In this document: positions 18,998 to 26,838 of the stretch, in pieces
How positions within the stretch are numbered: the stretch's first letter is position 1
Layout: each line of letters starts with the position of its first letter
Source: CAYMSO01 sp964393185
Lineage (GTDB): Bacteria > Patescibacteriota > Dojkabacteria > J137
DNA: 64,000 nt
Direction of reading: 5' to 3'
Assembly: GCA_964393185.1 (NCBI GenBank)
Contig: CAYMSO010000004.1
Span: 1-64,000 of the forward strand
Position numbers and translations under genes: made by a program
Notes under the pieces: model-generated
The model's database searches: none
The model's input: only the letters and a program-made list of their open reading frames with translations
Told to the model about the DNA's origin: nothing

Positions 18998-20794
18998 ATG
19001 ACAGAATTAATAGCACTTACAATCATCTTTTTATTTCCTGCATTCTTAATTATTTTTAGAAATTTTCTATGGGATTTATATTTTTGGGAAATAAAAGAAT
19101 ATCGTTTCGATCGCTTTTGGACACATATCTTCTGGGATCAAGACGAAAAAAACCGAAATCATACTGTTACTCTAATTAAATATTTTTTGTTTGCATGCGT
19201 TTCTCTAATGCTAGTTTTTCCTGAATTAAGTTTAATTGGAGTCTTTTTGTCGTTCTTTATCTGGCTTAATGAATCACTCAATCTAATTGCCACAATTCAT
19301 TCTGGCAATTTTAAAAGACCATCATTAAAAAGTCCACGCAATATTTTAATAATGACAGGATTGCTAATCTTACTGATTGCTACATTTGGAATAATAGTCT
19401 ACCCATTTACGCAAATAGAAAGAGATACTACAGCGGGAATATATTTGAATACCCCTACAGATGAATCAAGTGTAGCCTATCCTGACGCATATTTATTACT
19501 TTCAATACTTACATTATTCGCTCTACTATTCGATTTAGGTTCCGTAGTTTTTGTGACCATATTTGTTTACGTAACTAAGCCTTTTGCATATATCAGACGT
19601 CAATTGATGGTAAGGCAGGCATCAAGAATTTTTAAGCAACATAAAAAAAATCTTACGACTATAGCTATTACCGGTAGCCAAGGGAAAACTACTACGAAAG
19701 AACTGATGTACGAATTAATCAAAGATGAATTTAATACTTTAAAAACGCCAGAGAACTACAATACCGATTTTGGAATAGCAAGCATTGTCAAAAGAAGATT
19801 AAACAACAATCATCAAATTTTTATAGCCGAGATGGGAGCATATAAGCGTGGCGAAATTGCTAAAGTTTGTAAGTATTTTACTCCTAATATTTCGGTTATC
19901 ACAGACATGGATACCCAACACCTTGGTTTATTTGGCTCAAAAGAAAATCTGTTCCGAGCTAAATCCGAAATTGTTACCCATATGAATCCGGACGGAACAG
20001 CAATATTAAATGGTGATAATGATGACTGTAGAAGGATTTTGAATTTTTTCCATGGTACAGTACATTTCTTTTCTACAGAATGCAAATCCGAAGATGATTT
20101 TTTCAAAAAATACAAGATCAAGAGACAACCTCAACTTTTTGTACACATAGCAAAAGATATTAAGACAAAAGGTAATGTAACGACCTTAACATATATTCAC
20201 CAAGAGACCGAAACCAAAATTCGATTTAACACTGCAAGTAGCCATCTAGTAAGTAACTTATTAATATCCCTGATTGCTGCTCAATTAATTGGAATAAGCT
20301 TAAAAGATCTTAGTGCAAAACTTAATAAAACTAAGTTCCACCTCCCACGACTAAATTTAGAAACCGGAATCAACAATACCGCAGTATTAAACGATTCTTA
20401 CAGCTCATCCCTAAAAGGATTTATTGCAGCTGTTGAGCTCATGCACAAGAAATCCACCGAACGCAACATTGTAGATCTCGAGACAGATATTACACGCATA
20501 GGAAAACGAATTGTCGTTACAAAAGGTATCTACGAACTAGGAAGAAGCAAGAAGATGGTATACGAAACACTTGTTGAGCAAATTTATAAAAAAATTGATG
20601 TATTAATAACGACAGATCATTTGCTAGCTAGACTAATGAGTAGTTACTCCCAGAAGATCGATTGCTATTTGGCAGTGGATCATAAAGATATGATTTTTAA
20701 GACAGAGGAAATTGCAAATCCTGGTGATATTATTCTAATAGAGGGACGAGTTCACCCTGAAGTGCTAAAATCTCTAGTTAGCGAAAATTACTAA
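18998..20794 (+). CDS. MurF-like Mur ligase with N-terminal membrane segments
   Basis: ATP-dependent ligase of the Mur family; MurF adds D-Ala-D-Ala to UDP-MurNAc-tripeptide. The first 200 of 598 residues are unlike classical MurF and contain about four hydrophobic segments (near 4-22, 60-90, 115-140, 165-195). The Mur core starts near 220 with the P-loop TGSQGKTTTK, then the NYNTDFG motif, the AEMGAYKRGEI motif, and LNGDNDD. The C-terminal domain has the LNDSYSSSLKGF region typical of MurF. It is in an operon with the hydrolase before it and a FemAB-like protein after it. Membrane-linked MurF-like proteins are known in Patescibacteria; the exact substrate is inferred. Confidence 0.85.
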   Translation: MTELIALTIIFLFPAFLIIFRNFLWDLYFWEIKEYRFDRFWTHIFWDQDEKNRNHTVTLIKYFLFACVSLMLVFPELSLIGVFLSFFIWLNESLNLIATIHSGNFKRPSLKSPRNILIMTGLLILLIATFGIIVYPFTQIERDTTAGIYLNTPTDESSVAYPDAYLLLSILTLFALLFDLGSVVFVTIFVYVTKPFAYIRRQLMVRQASRIFKQHKKNLTTIAITGSQGKTTTKELMYELIKDEFNTLKTPENYNTDFGIASIVKRRLNNNHQIFIAEMGAYKRGEIAKVCKYFTPNISVITDMDTQHLGLFGSKENLFRAKSEIVTHMNPDGTAILNGDNDDCRRILNFFHGTVHFFSTECKSEDDFFKKYKIKRQPQLFVHIAKDIKTKGNVTTLTYIHQETETKIRFNTASSHLVSNLLISLIAAQLIGISLKDLSAKLNKTKFHLPRLNLETGINNTAVLNDSYSSSLKGFIAAVELMHKKSTERNIVDLETDITRIGKRIVVTKGIYELGRSKKMVYETLVEQIYKKIDVLITTDHLLARLMSSYSQKIDCYLAVDHKDMIFKTEEIANPGDIILIEGRVHPEVLKSLVSENY

Positions 20795-20816
20795 TTTAGA
20801 AAGTTATTATTATTTC

Positions 20817-21881
20817 ATGTATTCGTTTAAGACAATCTCAGATCTAGAAATCTGGAATAATTTTTTGTTTAATTTTCCAAAAGCACTAACTCTAGACAAC
20901 GAGCAAACTGAAAAAATAAGTCGTTACTCATTTATTCAATCATACCAATGGCTGAATTTTCAGAAGGAGTTTGGTAGGAAAATTTATAGAATCGGTATTT
21001 ACAAAAACGAGGAGTTAATTGGTATATGTGGAGCAGTAGTAATTAGAGCAAAAAGAGGAAACTATTTATATATTCGAAACGGCCCTACTCTAGTTTGGGA
21101 GAACGTTAACCTGGCCAAACAGCTAACAAAATATTTAAAAACAATAGCAAAGCAAGAAAAACTTTGGTTTATCAGGATGAGCCCACTTGTAGAAAGAAAC
21201 TCCAAGGAAGCAGACATAATAAACTCCATGAATTTTAAGAATTGCCCCATTAACGAGACAGAAGCAGTAGACACTTGGATAATGAATATTGAAGGTAGTG
21301 AAGACCAAATTTTCAATAAAATAAAAAAGAAAACCAGGTACGAGATCAGACAAGCTCAACAAATGTGCAAGGCGATAGTAAGCCAAGACTCAAAATATAT
21401 AGATGATTTTTACGAAATAGAACTGGATACTGTTAAAAGGAATGGCTGGGTAGCATTTTCAAAGAATTATACAAAAAAAGGATTCGAGATATTTTCAAAA
21501 GATGGGAATGCTACAGTTATTTTAATTGAATATGATAAGAAATATATTGCCGGCGGAGTTTTTATTCACTTTGGTGATCAAACTTACTACCACTATGGTG
21601 CCTCTTTAACTGAATACAGAAATATTCCAGCCTCTTATTTAATGATATGGGAAGCAATAAAAGTGGCAAGACTTAAGGGAAGTAAATACTTTAACTTCTG
21701 GGGTATCACGCAGGAAAATTCGAAAGATAATCATCCCTGGACTGGCCTAACTAAATTTAAAATGAAATTTCCGGGTTTTGAACAACGCTGGATTCACTCT
21801 AAAGATATACCTATTTCTAAGAAATATTGGCTAACTTATTTATTTGAGAAAATAGAAAAGAAGAAAAAAGGCTTTATTTAA
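20817..21881 (+). CDS. FemAB-like peptidoglycan peptidyltransferase
   Basis: Probable aminoacyl-tRNA-dependent transferase that adds amino acids to the peptide stem of a wall precursor. The 354-residue protein shows the double GNAT fold of the FemABX family: the FIQSYQWLNFQKEFG motif near residue 38, the IKKKTRYEIRQAQQ segment, and C-terminal YYHYGAS and GSKYFNFWGIT motifs. It is the third gene of the operon, 22 nt after the MurF-like gene, which supports a wall role. The amino acid added is unknown. Confidence 0.88.
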   Translation: MYSFKTISDLEIWNNFLFNFPKALTLDNEQTEKISRYSFIQSYQWLNFQKEFGRKIYRIGIYKNEELIGICGAVVIRAKRGNYLYIRNGPTLVWENVNLAKQLTKYLKTIAKQEKLWFIRMSPLVERNSKEADIINSMNFKNCPINETEAVDTWIMNIEGSEDQIFNKIKKKTRYEIRQAQQMCKAIVSQDSKYIDDFYEIELDTVKRNGWVAFSKNYTKKGFEIFSKDGNATVILIEYDKKYIAGGVFIHFGDQTYYHYGASLTEYRNIPASYLMIWEAIKVARLKGSKYFNFWGITQENSKDNHPWTGLTKFKMKFPGFEQRWIHSKDIPISKKYWLTYLFEKIEKKKKGFI

Positions 21882-21913
21882 GTTTCCGATTCTTAATACC
21901 AACCACATTTTAT

Positions 21914-21940
21914 TGACATATTGTATAAATTAGCTATAAT
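21914..21940 (+). promoter_or_regulatory. Promoter of the Phd/PIN pair
   Basis: TTGACA at 21914-21919 and TATAAT at 21935-21940 are 15 bp apart, slightly short. The predicted leader is about 17 nt before the ATG at 21964. Confidence 0.55.
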
Positions 21941-21963
21941 ATTTGTGTTATTAGAAAATCCTT

Positions 21964-22365
21964 ATGTATAAGTCAAAAGATGGAAAAGTAATGGCTTCCT
22001 TAACAGAAGTTAAAAACAAGACAGGAGATATATTTGCTCTTGTGGATGAATTTGGAGAAGTTGTCCTAACCTCTTACAACAAGCCCAGATACAGAATTGT
22101 AAAAATAGGGGTATCGGATATGCTTAAAACTGAAATTCCAGAAGAACCAAAGCCGGTAGCGTCTAAAAGCCCAGCATCAGTTATTAGCAAAGTAGTAGAA
22201 AAAGTAAGTGTGATAACGAAAAAATCAGAACCTGTTGCAGAAACCGAGGAAACAACTTTACTAACAAAAGATGTGATTGCAAAGTTTTCTAAATTGAAAT
22301 CATGGGATAGAGTAAGTAAACAAGAGAAAAGATTTGTTGAGGTAGCTAAAAAGCCATTACAGTAA
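21964..22365 (+). CDS. Phd/YefM-like antitoxin
   Basis: The N-terminal 50 residues match the Phd/YefM antitoxin fold (MASLTEVKNKTGDIFALVDEF followed by VVLTSYNKPRYRIV, quoted in parts). This fold binds operator DNA and autoregulates. The rest, about 80 residues, is a Pro/Lys/Glu-rich disordered tail that would embrace the toxin. The total of 133 residues is longer than typical antitoxins (75-90). A second start at 21991 (MASLTEV) is possible. The PIN-domain gene begins 21 nt downstream, the usual antitoxin-toxin order. Confidence 0.8.
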   Translation: MYKSKDGKVMASLTEVKNKTGDIFALVDEFGEVVLTSYNKPRYRIVKIGVSDMLKTEIPEEPKPVASKSPASVISKVVEKVSVITKKSEPVAETEETTLLTKDVIAKFSKLKSWDRVSKQEKRFVEVAKKPLQ

Positions 22366-22386
22366 TTTAAATTTTAAACGTTAAAA

Positions 22387-22761
22387 ATGAAAAGTACAAT
22401 TATAGTGGATATTAATGTAATAGTTGAATATTTAAAAACTGGCAAGGGAATTTTGCCTACAGCTTACGAAAAATTTAAGATGAAGATCTCTTCGGTAACG
22501 TATGCAGAATTACTTGCAAGCTCAACTTTTGCAGATTCGAGTTTAGAAAAAGAAGTTGTTGACTTTTTAAAGAAGTATTTTGAGGTCGCAGATTTTGACG
22601 AGAAAACTGCAGTAGAAACAGCAAAAGTTTTAAGAGATTCTGAATTGACTTTAGCTCAAGCTGTAGTTGCAGCTACTGCAAAAGCTCATGGGGTTCAGTT
22701 ATTAACCGACGATAAAAAATCTTTCGAAAAAGTAGAAAGTCTTCAGTTTGTAGAGATTTAA
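22387..22761 (+). CDS. PIN-domain toxin (VapC-like RNase)
   Basis: A 124-residue PIN-domain protein. Acidic residues of the metal site are in place: Asp8 in IIVDINVIVEYL, Glu40 in TYAELLAS, and acidic residues near the C-terminal LLTDDKKSFEKV motif. VapC-type proteins are Mg-dependent RNases that cut tRNA or rRNA when free of antitoxin. It is paired with the Phd-like gene upstream and closed by a strong terminator, so the pair forms one unit. Confidence 0.85.
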   Translation: MKSTIIVDINVIVEYLKTGKGILPTAYEKFKMKISSVTYAELLASSTFADSSLEKEVVDFLKKYFEVADFDEKTAVETAKVLRDSELTLAQAVVAATAKAHGVQLLTDDKKSFEKVESLQFVEI

Positions 22762-22783
22762 CAAAATTTTTAATGTAAAAACT

Positions 22784-22810
22784 GCCTCGGTATTTACCGA
22801 GGCTTTTATT
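22784..22810 (+). terminator. Intrinsic terminator of the toxin-antitoxin pair
   Basis: GCCTCGGTA and TACCGAGGC form a 9-bp GC-rich stem closed by TT and followed by TTTTATT. It lies 22 nt after the PIN gene stop. Confidence 0.9.
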
Positions 22811-22843
22811 GCCTTCTATAAATGATTTATAGCCTACTCTACC

Positions 22844-24097
22844 TCAAAGATCCCAAAGTAATTCCCAGTAATTCTCGCTTGTTATAACTTTTGTATTAAG
22901 AACGGTGGTTCTATACCTATCTTCAAAAGATTGTAGACTTCTAGGCTTTTTATCCGAATTCCAAGTATATTTAGCTTCGTATGCTGTAAGTTGAATTTTA
23001 CCTTCAACCACTAACTTTAAGATGAAATCAATTTCTGTTTGATTTAAAGTACGCCAAAATAAAAGCTCTCCGTTTTTATGCCGTCTAACATAATCCCGTA
23101 GGTGTATTTCTAAAGCATTTTCAAATAATTTACCCCTATCATTAAGTATCGCCAATTCACTTAATTTTCCGGCTACAGCGTTTCGTATACCAGGATCAGT
23201 AAAATACACTTTGGGTCTAGAAGTAATCTCTTTTAGACTATTTTTTGCAAATGGATATATTAAATCTATTACGAAAGTTCTGTCTAAAGCATTTATTATC
23301 TTTTCTACTTGATATTTTGATAATTGGCCTACCTTAGCTACATTATCTTTACTTAATAAATTACCGATATTTTCTGCCAGATAACTTGCTGTAACTTTTA
23401 CATGATTAATGTTTTCGATCTGAAATAAGTTCGTAATATCTCTATAAATATAAGATTCTGCTATTTCTTTAAGTTTTGATATCTTTCTTTCTGTGATGGA
23501 TTCCGTAACAATATTTGGGTAGCCTCCAAACAGTAAGTATTCTTCTAAAATAACTTTTAGTTTAGGAAAATAACCTTGTATTAAGTCAATATCAATTCCT
23601 CGGTAATCAAGAATCTCATTTAAGCTTAATGCAGAAAGATAAAGTTCTTCTTTTCTACCAGTTAAGGCTTCTTTAACTTTTTCTTTTATATCTAAAGATG
23701 CTGATCCACTAAGCACAAATTTGATATTTCTTTTTTGATCGTAAATGTATTTTATAAATATACTAATATTTTCTAGTCTTTGAGCTTCATCTATAAAAAC
23801 ATAGGCTCTTTGATCTAAGGTGACTCTTTGAGCATTAATTGAATTTAAAAAATACTCAGGATTTTGAAATTCGTTAGTAGGATAGTCAAGATTAAAATAA
23901 AATACATCTGTAGAAGGGTTATCCTTTAGAAGTTCACTTATACATTTGTATAATTCTGAAGTTTTGCCTACCTGTCTTGCCCCATAGAGTACTGTCACCT
24001 CAGGATTATTAATTGCTTGCATTAAGGTGTTATGAATTTGCCTACTTACAAAGTTGGTAGGTAAAAGTGTTGTAATATACTCTTGTGTCATTTTCAT
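22844..24097 (-). CDS. AAA ATPase with DUF4143 domain
   Basis: 417 residues from the ATG at 24097. An upstream in-frame start at 24205 would run through the promoter and is less likely. The N-terminal AAA_14 ATPase has Walker A (LYGARQVGKTSEL) and Walker B (AYVFIDEAQRL), then sensor residues in FVLSGSASLDI. The C-terminal half is DUF4143, a nuclease-like fold with FWRTLNQTEIDFIL and EAKYTW motifs. Such proteins are widespread in Patescibacteria and archaea; their role is unknown. A consensus promoter sits 6 nt before the ATG, so the mRNA should be leaderless, and a 20-bp palindrome abuts the -35 box. Confidence 0.88.
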   Translation of the reverse strand: MKMTQEYITTLLPTNFVSRQIHNTLMQAINNPEVTVLYGARQVGKTSELYKCISELLKDNPSTDVFYFNLDYPTNEFQNPEYFLNSINAQRVTLDQRAYVFIDEAQRLENISIFIKYIYDQKRNIKFVLSGSASLDIKEKVKEALTGRKEELYLSALSLNEILDYRGIDIDLIQGYFPKLKVILEEYLLFGGYPNIVTESITERKISKLKEIAESYIYRDITNLFQIENINHVKVTASYLAENIGNLLSKDNVAKVGQLSKYQVEKIINALDRTFVIDLIYPFAKNSLKEITSRPKVYFTDPGIRNAVAGKLSELAILNDRGKLFENALEIHLRDYVRRHKNGELLFWRTLNQTEIDFILKLVVEGKIQLTAYEAKYTWNSDKKPRSLQSFEDRYRTTVLNTKVITSENYWELLWDL

Positions 24098-24103
24098 AGT
24101 CAA

Positions 24104-24132
24104 ATTATGTACTAAAACCGAGGAATTGTCAA
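24104..24132 (-). promoter_or_regulatory. Leaderless promoter of the DUF4143 ATPase
   Basis: On the minus strand TTGACA (24132-24127), a 17-bp spacer and CATAAT (24109-24104) are followed by only 6 nt before the ATG at 24097. This fixes the start codon and implies no 5' leader. Confidence 0.75.
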
Positions 24133-24152
24133 CGATTTTAGTACTAAAATCG
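24133..24152. promoter_or_regulatory. 20-bp perfect palindrome at the -35 box, probable operator
   Basis: The palindrome CGATTTTAGTACTAAAATCG directly abuts the TTGACA box of the DUF4143 ATPase. A related half, GTACTAAAACCG, recurs at 24109-24120 in the spacer. Repressor or activator binding is likely; the regulator is unknown. Confidence 0.65.
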
Positions 24153-24284
24153 CCGATTACTAAGTTTTTCGTTTGGATATCTTTTGAATAAGATAACGAA
24201 CGCAATTACTGGTAAAGCATGGGACAGTTAAAAATATTTTATAGAAATTTATAGCTGCTATAATGAATTAAACTTATAAATTAT

Positions 24285-25085
24285 ATGAATATCAAACATT
24301 TACAACTAAATACATCCACACTCAGAAATCCAGGCAAAATCATTCAATTTATAAAAGCAAGAGATATTGACTTTGCCTGCTTGCAAGAAATTTGTTATCC
24401 AATTGGTTCTACCAATCCTTTAGAATTAGAACTTCCAGAAAATTTGAGTTATGTAGAAGGTATACATTATTATTATATTCCTAAGAATCAAGTCATAGGA
24501 ACAGGAATAATCTCTAAATACCCTGTCGTGGATAGTATTTGCATATATTATAATTCTAAGAACTACCAGCCAAAACATATAACTGACAAAGACGAATTTT
24601 CTGGCACAATTATCAACGACATACCAAGCGAAAACCTTGTAGGCTCGAGAGGTTTAAAACATTCAATCAAATCTAGGTGTATTTTATCTATAATTGTTCA
24701 ACTTCCAGATGGAAAATTTATGAGAATTATTACTACACACTTTAATGTGTCAGATTTATGTACAGAAACAATACAGATGTTCGAAATATCACAGATAATA
24801 AATTCTTTAGTAAGCAATAGCAAAGACATACCTACAATTTTTTCGGGGGATTTAAATATTAGAGCAGAATCTTATTCTGTTATGAATATTGAAAAGGTAT
24901 TGACCTGCCATACAAAAAATCTATCAGACACACTTTCCAAAGATCATATTGCAAAAAAGAAAGATTTTCCAAATGGACTAGCTATTGACCACACTTTTTC
25001 TAAAAGCTTAAAGCACATTTCTACAGAAGCAGTAGAAATTGACTTTTCTGAACATAAAGCCGTAGTATCGGAATTTGAAATATAA
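24285..25085 (+). CDS. Endonuclease/exonuclease/phosphatase family protein
   Basis: The 266-residue protein has the EEP (DNase I-like) fold. Metal and catalytic motifs appear in order: Glu in FACLQEICYP, the RIITTHFN strand, SGDLNIRAES (Asp/Asn pair), AIDHTFSK and the terminal SEHKAVV. The final motif has Glu in place of the usual Asp of SDH. Members cut nucleic acids, phosphoinositides or other phosphodiesters; the substrate is not predictable. TATA-like boxes lie at 24259-24264 and 24274-24279. No signal peptide. Confidence 0.85.
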   Translation: MNIKHLQLNTSTLRNPGKIIQFIKARDIDFACLQEICYPIGSTNPLELELPENLSYVEGIHYYYIPKNQVIGTGIISKYPVVDSICIYYNSKNYQPKHITDKDEFSGTIINDIPSENLVGSRGLKHSIKSRCILSIIVQLPDGKFMRIITTHFNVSDLCTETIQMFEISQIINSLVSNSKDIPTIFSGDLNIRAESYSVMNIEKVLTCHTKNLSDTLSKDHIAKKKDFPNGLAIDHTFSKSLKHISTEAVEIDFSEHKAVVSEFEI

Positions 25086-25186
25086 GAAGACGAATCCTTG
25101 ATGTTTTTTCCTTATTTGAGTTATGCTTACAATCTTTTGATGAGATATATAACAATATTTTATTATATAATTCAATTATCAAATAT

Positions 25187-25669
25187 ATGGCATCGTTTCC
25201 CAAATCACATAAAAAAGCATTAGAAACTCTTGCAAAACTACTCAACCAATCGAACATAACATGGATACTTACAGGCAGTACTAATTTGGTTATGCAAGGA
25301 ATAGATATTGAAATAGGCGATATAGACATTCAAGTTGATTCGAATCAAATAGCTCAATTAAATACCATCCTTTCTATATTTATTGTGAAGCCCGTTTCTT
25401 TTTCAGAGGGCGAGAGATTTCGGTCAAAATATGGTGTTTTTCAAATTGAAGGTATTCAGGTTGAAGCTATAGCAGATTTAGAAGTTCAAAAAGAAGGTAG
25501 TTGGATAAAAGTCACCAAAGCAGATTTTGCAAGCCGTAAGTCAATGATACTTAGTAAAGAAACTGTTTATCTAATGTCTCTTGAAGAAGAGTACCAAGGT
25601 TACCTCACGCTTGGTCGTACTGAAAAAGCTGAGAAAATTAAGGAATTTATAGAAAATAGCAAGAATTAA
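25187..25669 (+). CDS. Nucleotidyltransferase-like protein
   Basis: A 160-residue protein with a minimal nucleotidyltransferase core: helix, WILTGSTNLVMQG, then GDIDIQVD with the paired Asp residues, and a third acidic strand near VEAIADLEV. The pattern resembles small NTases (DUF6036/AbiEii-like) often found in toxin-antitoxin or resistance settings. No partner gene is adjacent. The C-terminal helix EEYQGYLTLGRTEKAEKI is typical of the group. Function is inferred from the fold only. Confidence 0.7.
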   Translation: MASFPKSHKKALETLAKLLNQSNITWILTGSTNLVMQGIDIEIGDIDIQVDSNQIAQLNTILSIFIVKPVSFSEGERFRSKYGVFQIEGIQVEAIADLEVQKEGSWIKVTKADFASRKSMILSKETVYLMSLEEEYQGYLTLGRTEKAEKIKEFIENSKN

Positions 25670-25685
25670 GAATGAAGGTGAAAAA

Positions 25686-25759
25686 TCGGAGAGACAGGAC
25701 TCGAACCTGCAACCCCACGCTCCCAAAGCGTGTATTCTAGCCAATTGAACTACTCTCCG
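25686..25759 (-). tRNA. tRNA-Pro (anticodon TGG)
   Basis: A complete 74-nt cloverleaf can be drawn on the minus strand: acceptor CGGAGAG/CTCTCCG with discriminator A, D arm GTTC/GAAT, anticodon stem CACGC/GCGTG with loop TTTGGGA, and T arm GCAGG/CCTGT with TTCGAGT. The C1-G72 pair and A73 fit bacterial tRNA-Pro. CCA is not encoded. A broken copy of its 5' half lies 33 bp upstream. Confidence 0.95.
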
Positions 25760-25792
25760 AAATGCATATTAAGTTTTTTTAAAGGTCATTCT

Positions 25793-25852
25793 CGTGTATT
25801 CTAGCCAACCTTGCCTGCGTGATGCAGTCAGGCAGGTTGAACTACTCTCCGA
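25793..25852 (-). pseudogene. 5'-half fragment of tRNA-Pro split by a 28-bp hairpin insert
   Basis: Two 16-bp blocks (25793-25808 and 25837-25852) are identical to the tRNA-Pro gene at 25729-25760, which are contiguous there. They cover the acceptor 5' strand, D arm and part of the anticodon stem. The D loop is split by 28 bp (25809-25836) with inverted TGCCTG/CAGGCA arms. It lies in the same orientation 33 bp upstream of the intact tRNA. It may be an integration scar or a partial tandem duplication. Confidence 0.85.
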
Positions 25853-26139
25853 TAACAACTCACAGTTTTTTCAAAAACTGTCCATATTTAAAGTGCAAGG
25901 TAATTTTAACAGACTTCGCTCAAAAATTAAATCACTGTGATTCGAGAATGTAATAACAATTTATTTATTCTGGTTAATTCAGAATAGGATAGTGGAAAAG
26001 CAAAACTTCGAAAAACAATTACATTACTTCAGAAAAGTTATAGGTAATTTCTAGCAAATTGAGCAGTTGTCGTACAGCACTTCACGATAAGCAAGACTGT
26101 TCTGCCTACTCTCTTAGCCTCTTGCTTGTTGAGAATATT
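25853..26139. other. Noncoding spacer
   Basis: About 290 nt without a convincing gene. A 9-bp hairpin (ACAGTTTTT/AAAAACTGT at 25862-25881) is the only clear structure. The rest is AT-rich and ends in the palindromic promoter of the next gene. Confidence 0.4.
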
Positions 26140-26158
26140 TATGTATATAATACATAAA
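26140..26158. promoter_or_regulatory. 19-bp palindrome in the promoter of the NDT-like gene
   Basis: TTATGTAT, ATA, ATACATAA form a palindrome 36 nt before the ATG at 26195, next to TATTAT/TATAAT-like boxes (26165-26180). The downstream protein has a ribbon-helix-helix-like tail, so autoregulation is plausible. Confidence 0.5.
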
Positions 26159-26194
26159 AGCATATATTATACATATAATCAAAAATAACTACCT

Positions 26195-26809
26195 ATGAAA
26201 GCTCTATTCGCAACACCATTAAGTAAATTCAAAAATTATAGAAGCAACTATATAGTAATTAGAAGAAATATTCTTACCCTTAATTGTTCGCTCTCTCTAG
26301 ATTGGATAGAACTAGTAGAACATTTTGAGAAGACAAAATTATCAAACTATTCCGACAGATTATTTAAGAAGGCGGTTGACGCCATGCAAGAAAGTGATTT
26401 ACTTGTAGTAGAAGCAACAAATATGTCCTTCGAAGTAGGATATTTGGTACAGCTTGCCAATGAACTTAAAAAACCGGCGCTGATTTTGATAGAAAAAGAT
26501 GCTGATCTAGACAGCGAAATCGCCATAGAGATAAAAAGATTGGACAAGGATTACACCGAAATAAAAAAGTATTATCTACAAGACATAGAAAGCATTTTGA
26601 GTGAATTTGTAAACAAATACAGAGGTGATCATATATCCCGATTTAACCTTATGCTTGGTCGGAATCAGCGAAATTATCTTGATTGGGCTCAAATGCAATA
26701 TAGACAGAATAAATCAGAAATAATTAGAAAGTTAATCGATCAGCAAGCTCAAGTTGACTCTAGTTATCAACGCTTTCTAAATAATGTTACGAAAAGTTCC
26801 ATTTTCTAA
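26195..26809 (+). CDS. Nucleoside 2-deoxyribosyltransferase-like domain with RHH-like tail
   Basis: The 204-residue protein begins with a Rossmann-like domain related to nucleoside 2-deoxyribosyltransferases: a DLLVVEATNMSFEVGYLVQLA segment (quoted only to place it, residues 68-88) carries the conserved Glu of the FExGY motif, then KKPALILIEKD. The last 55 residues (RNQRNYLDWAQMQYRQNKSE and the following helices) resemble a CopG/ribbon-helix-helix DNA-binding unit. Such a pairing could sense a nucleotide and control its own promoter. Enzyme activity is not assured. It converges on trmD. Confidence 0.6.
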   Translation: MKALFATPLSKFKNYRSNYIVIRRNILTLNCSLSLDWIELVEHFEKTKLSNYSDRLFKKAVDAMQESDLLVVEATNMSFEVGYLVQLANELKKPALILIEKDADLDSEIAIEIKRLDKDYTEIKKYYLQDIESILSEFVNKYRGDHISRFNLMLGRNQRNYLDWAQMQYRQNKSEIIRKLIDQQAQVDSSYQRFLNNVTKSSIF

Positions 26810-26838
26810 AATACGTAACATTGGCTCTAAAATATGGA

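Noticed and set aside
24098..24205. A 36-residue N-terminal extension of the DUF4143 ATPase
   Set aside because: It would read through the promoter and palindrome; the P-loop spacing fits the ATG at 24097.
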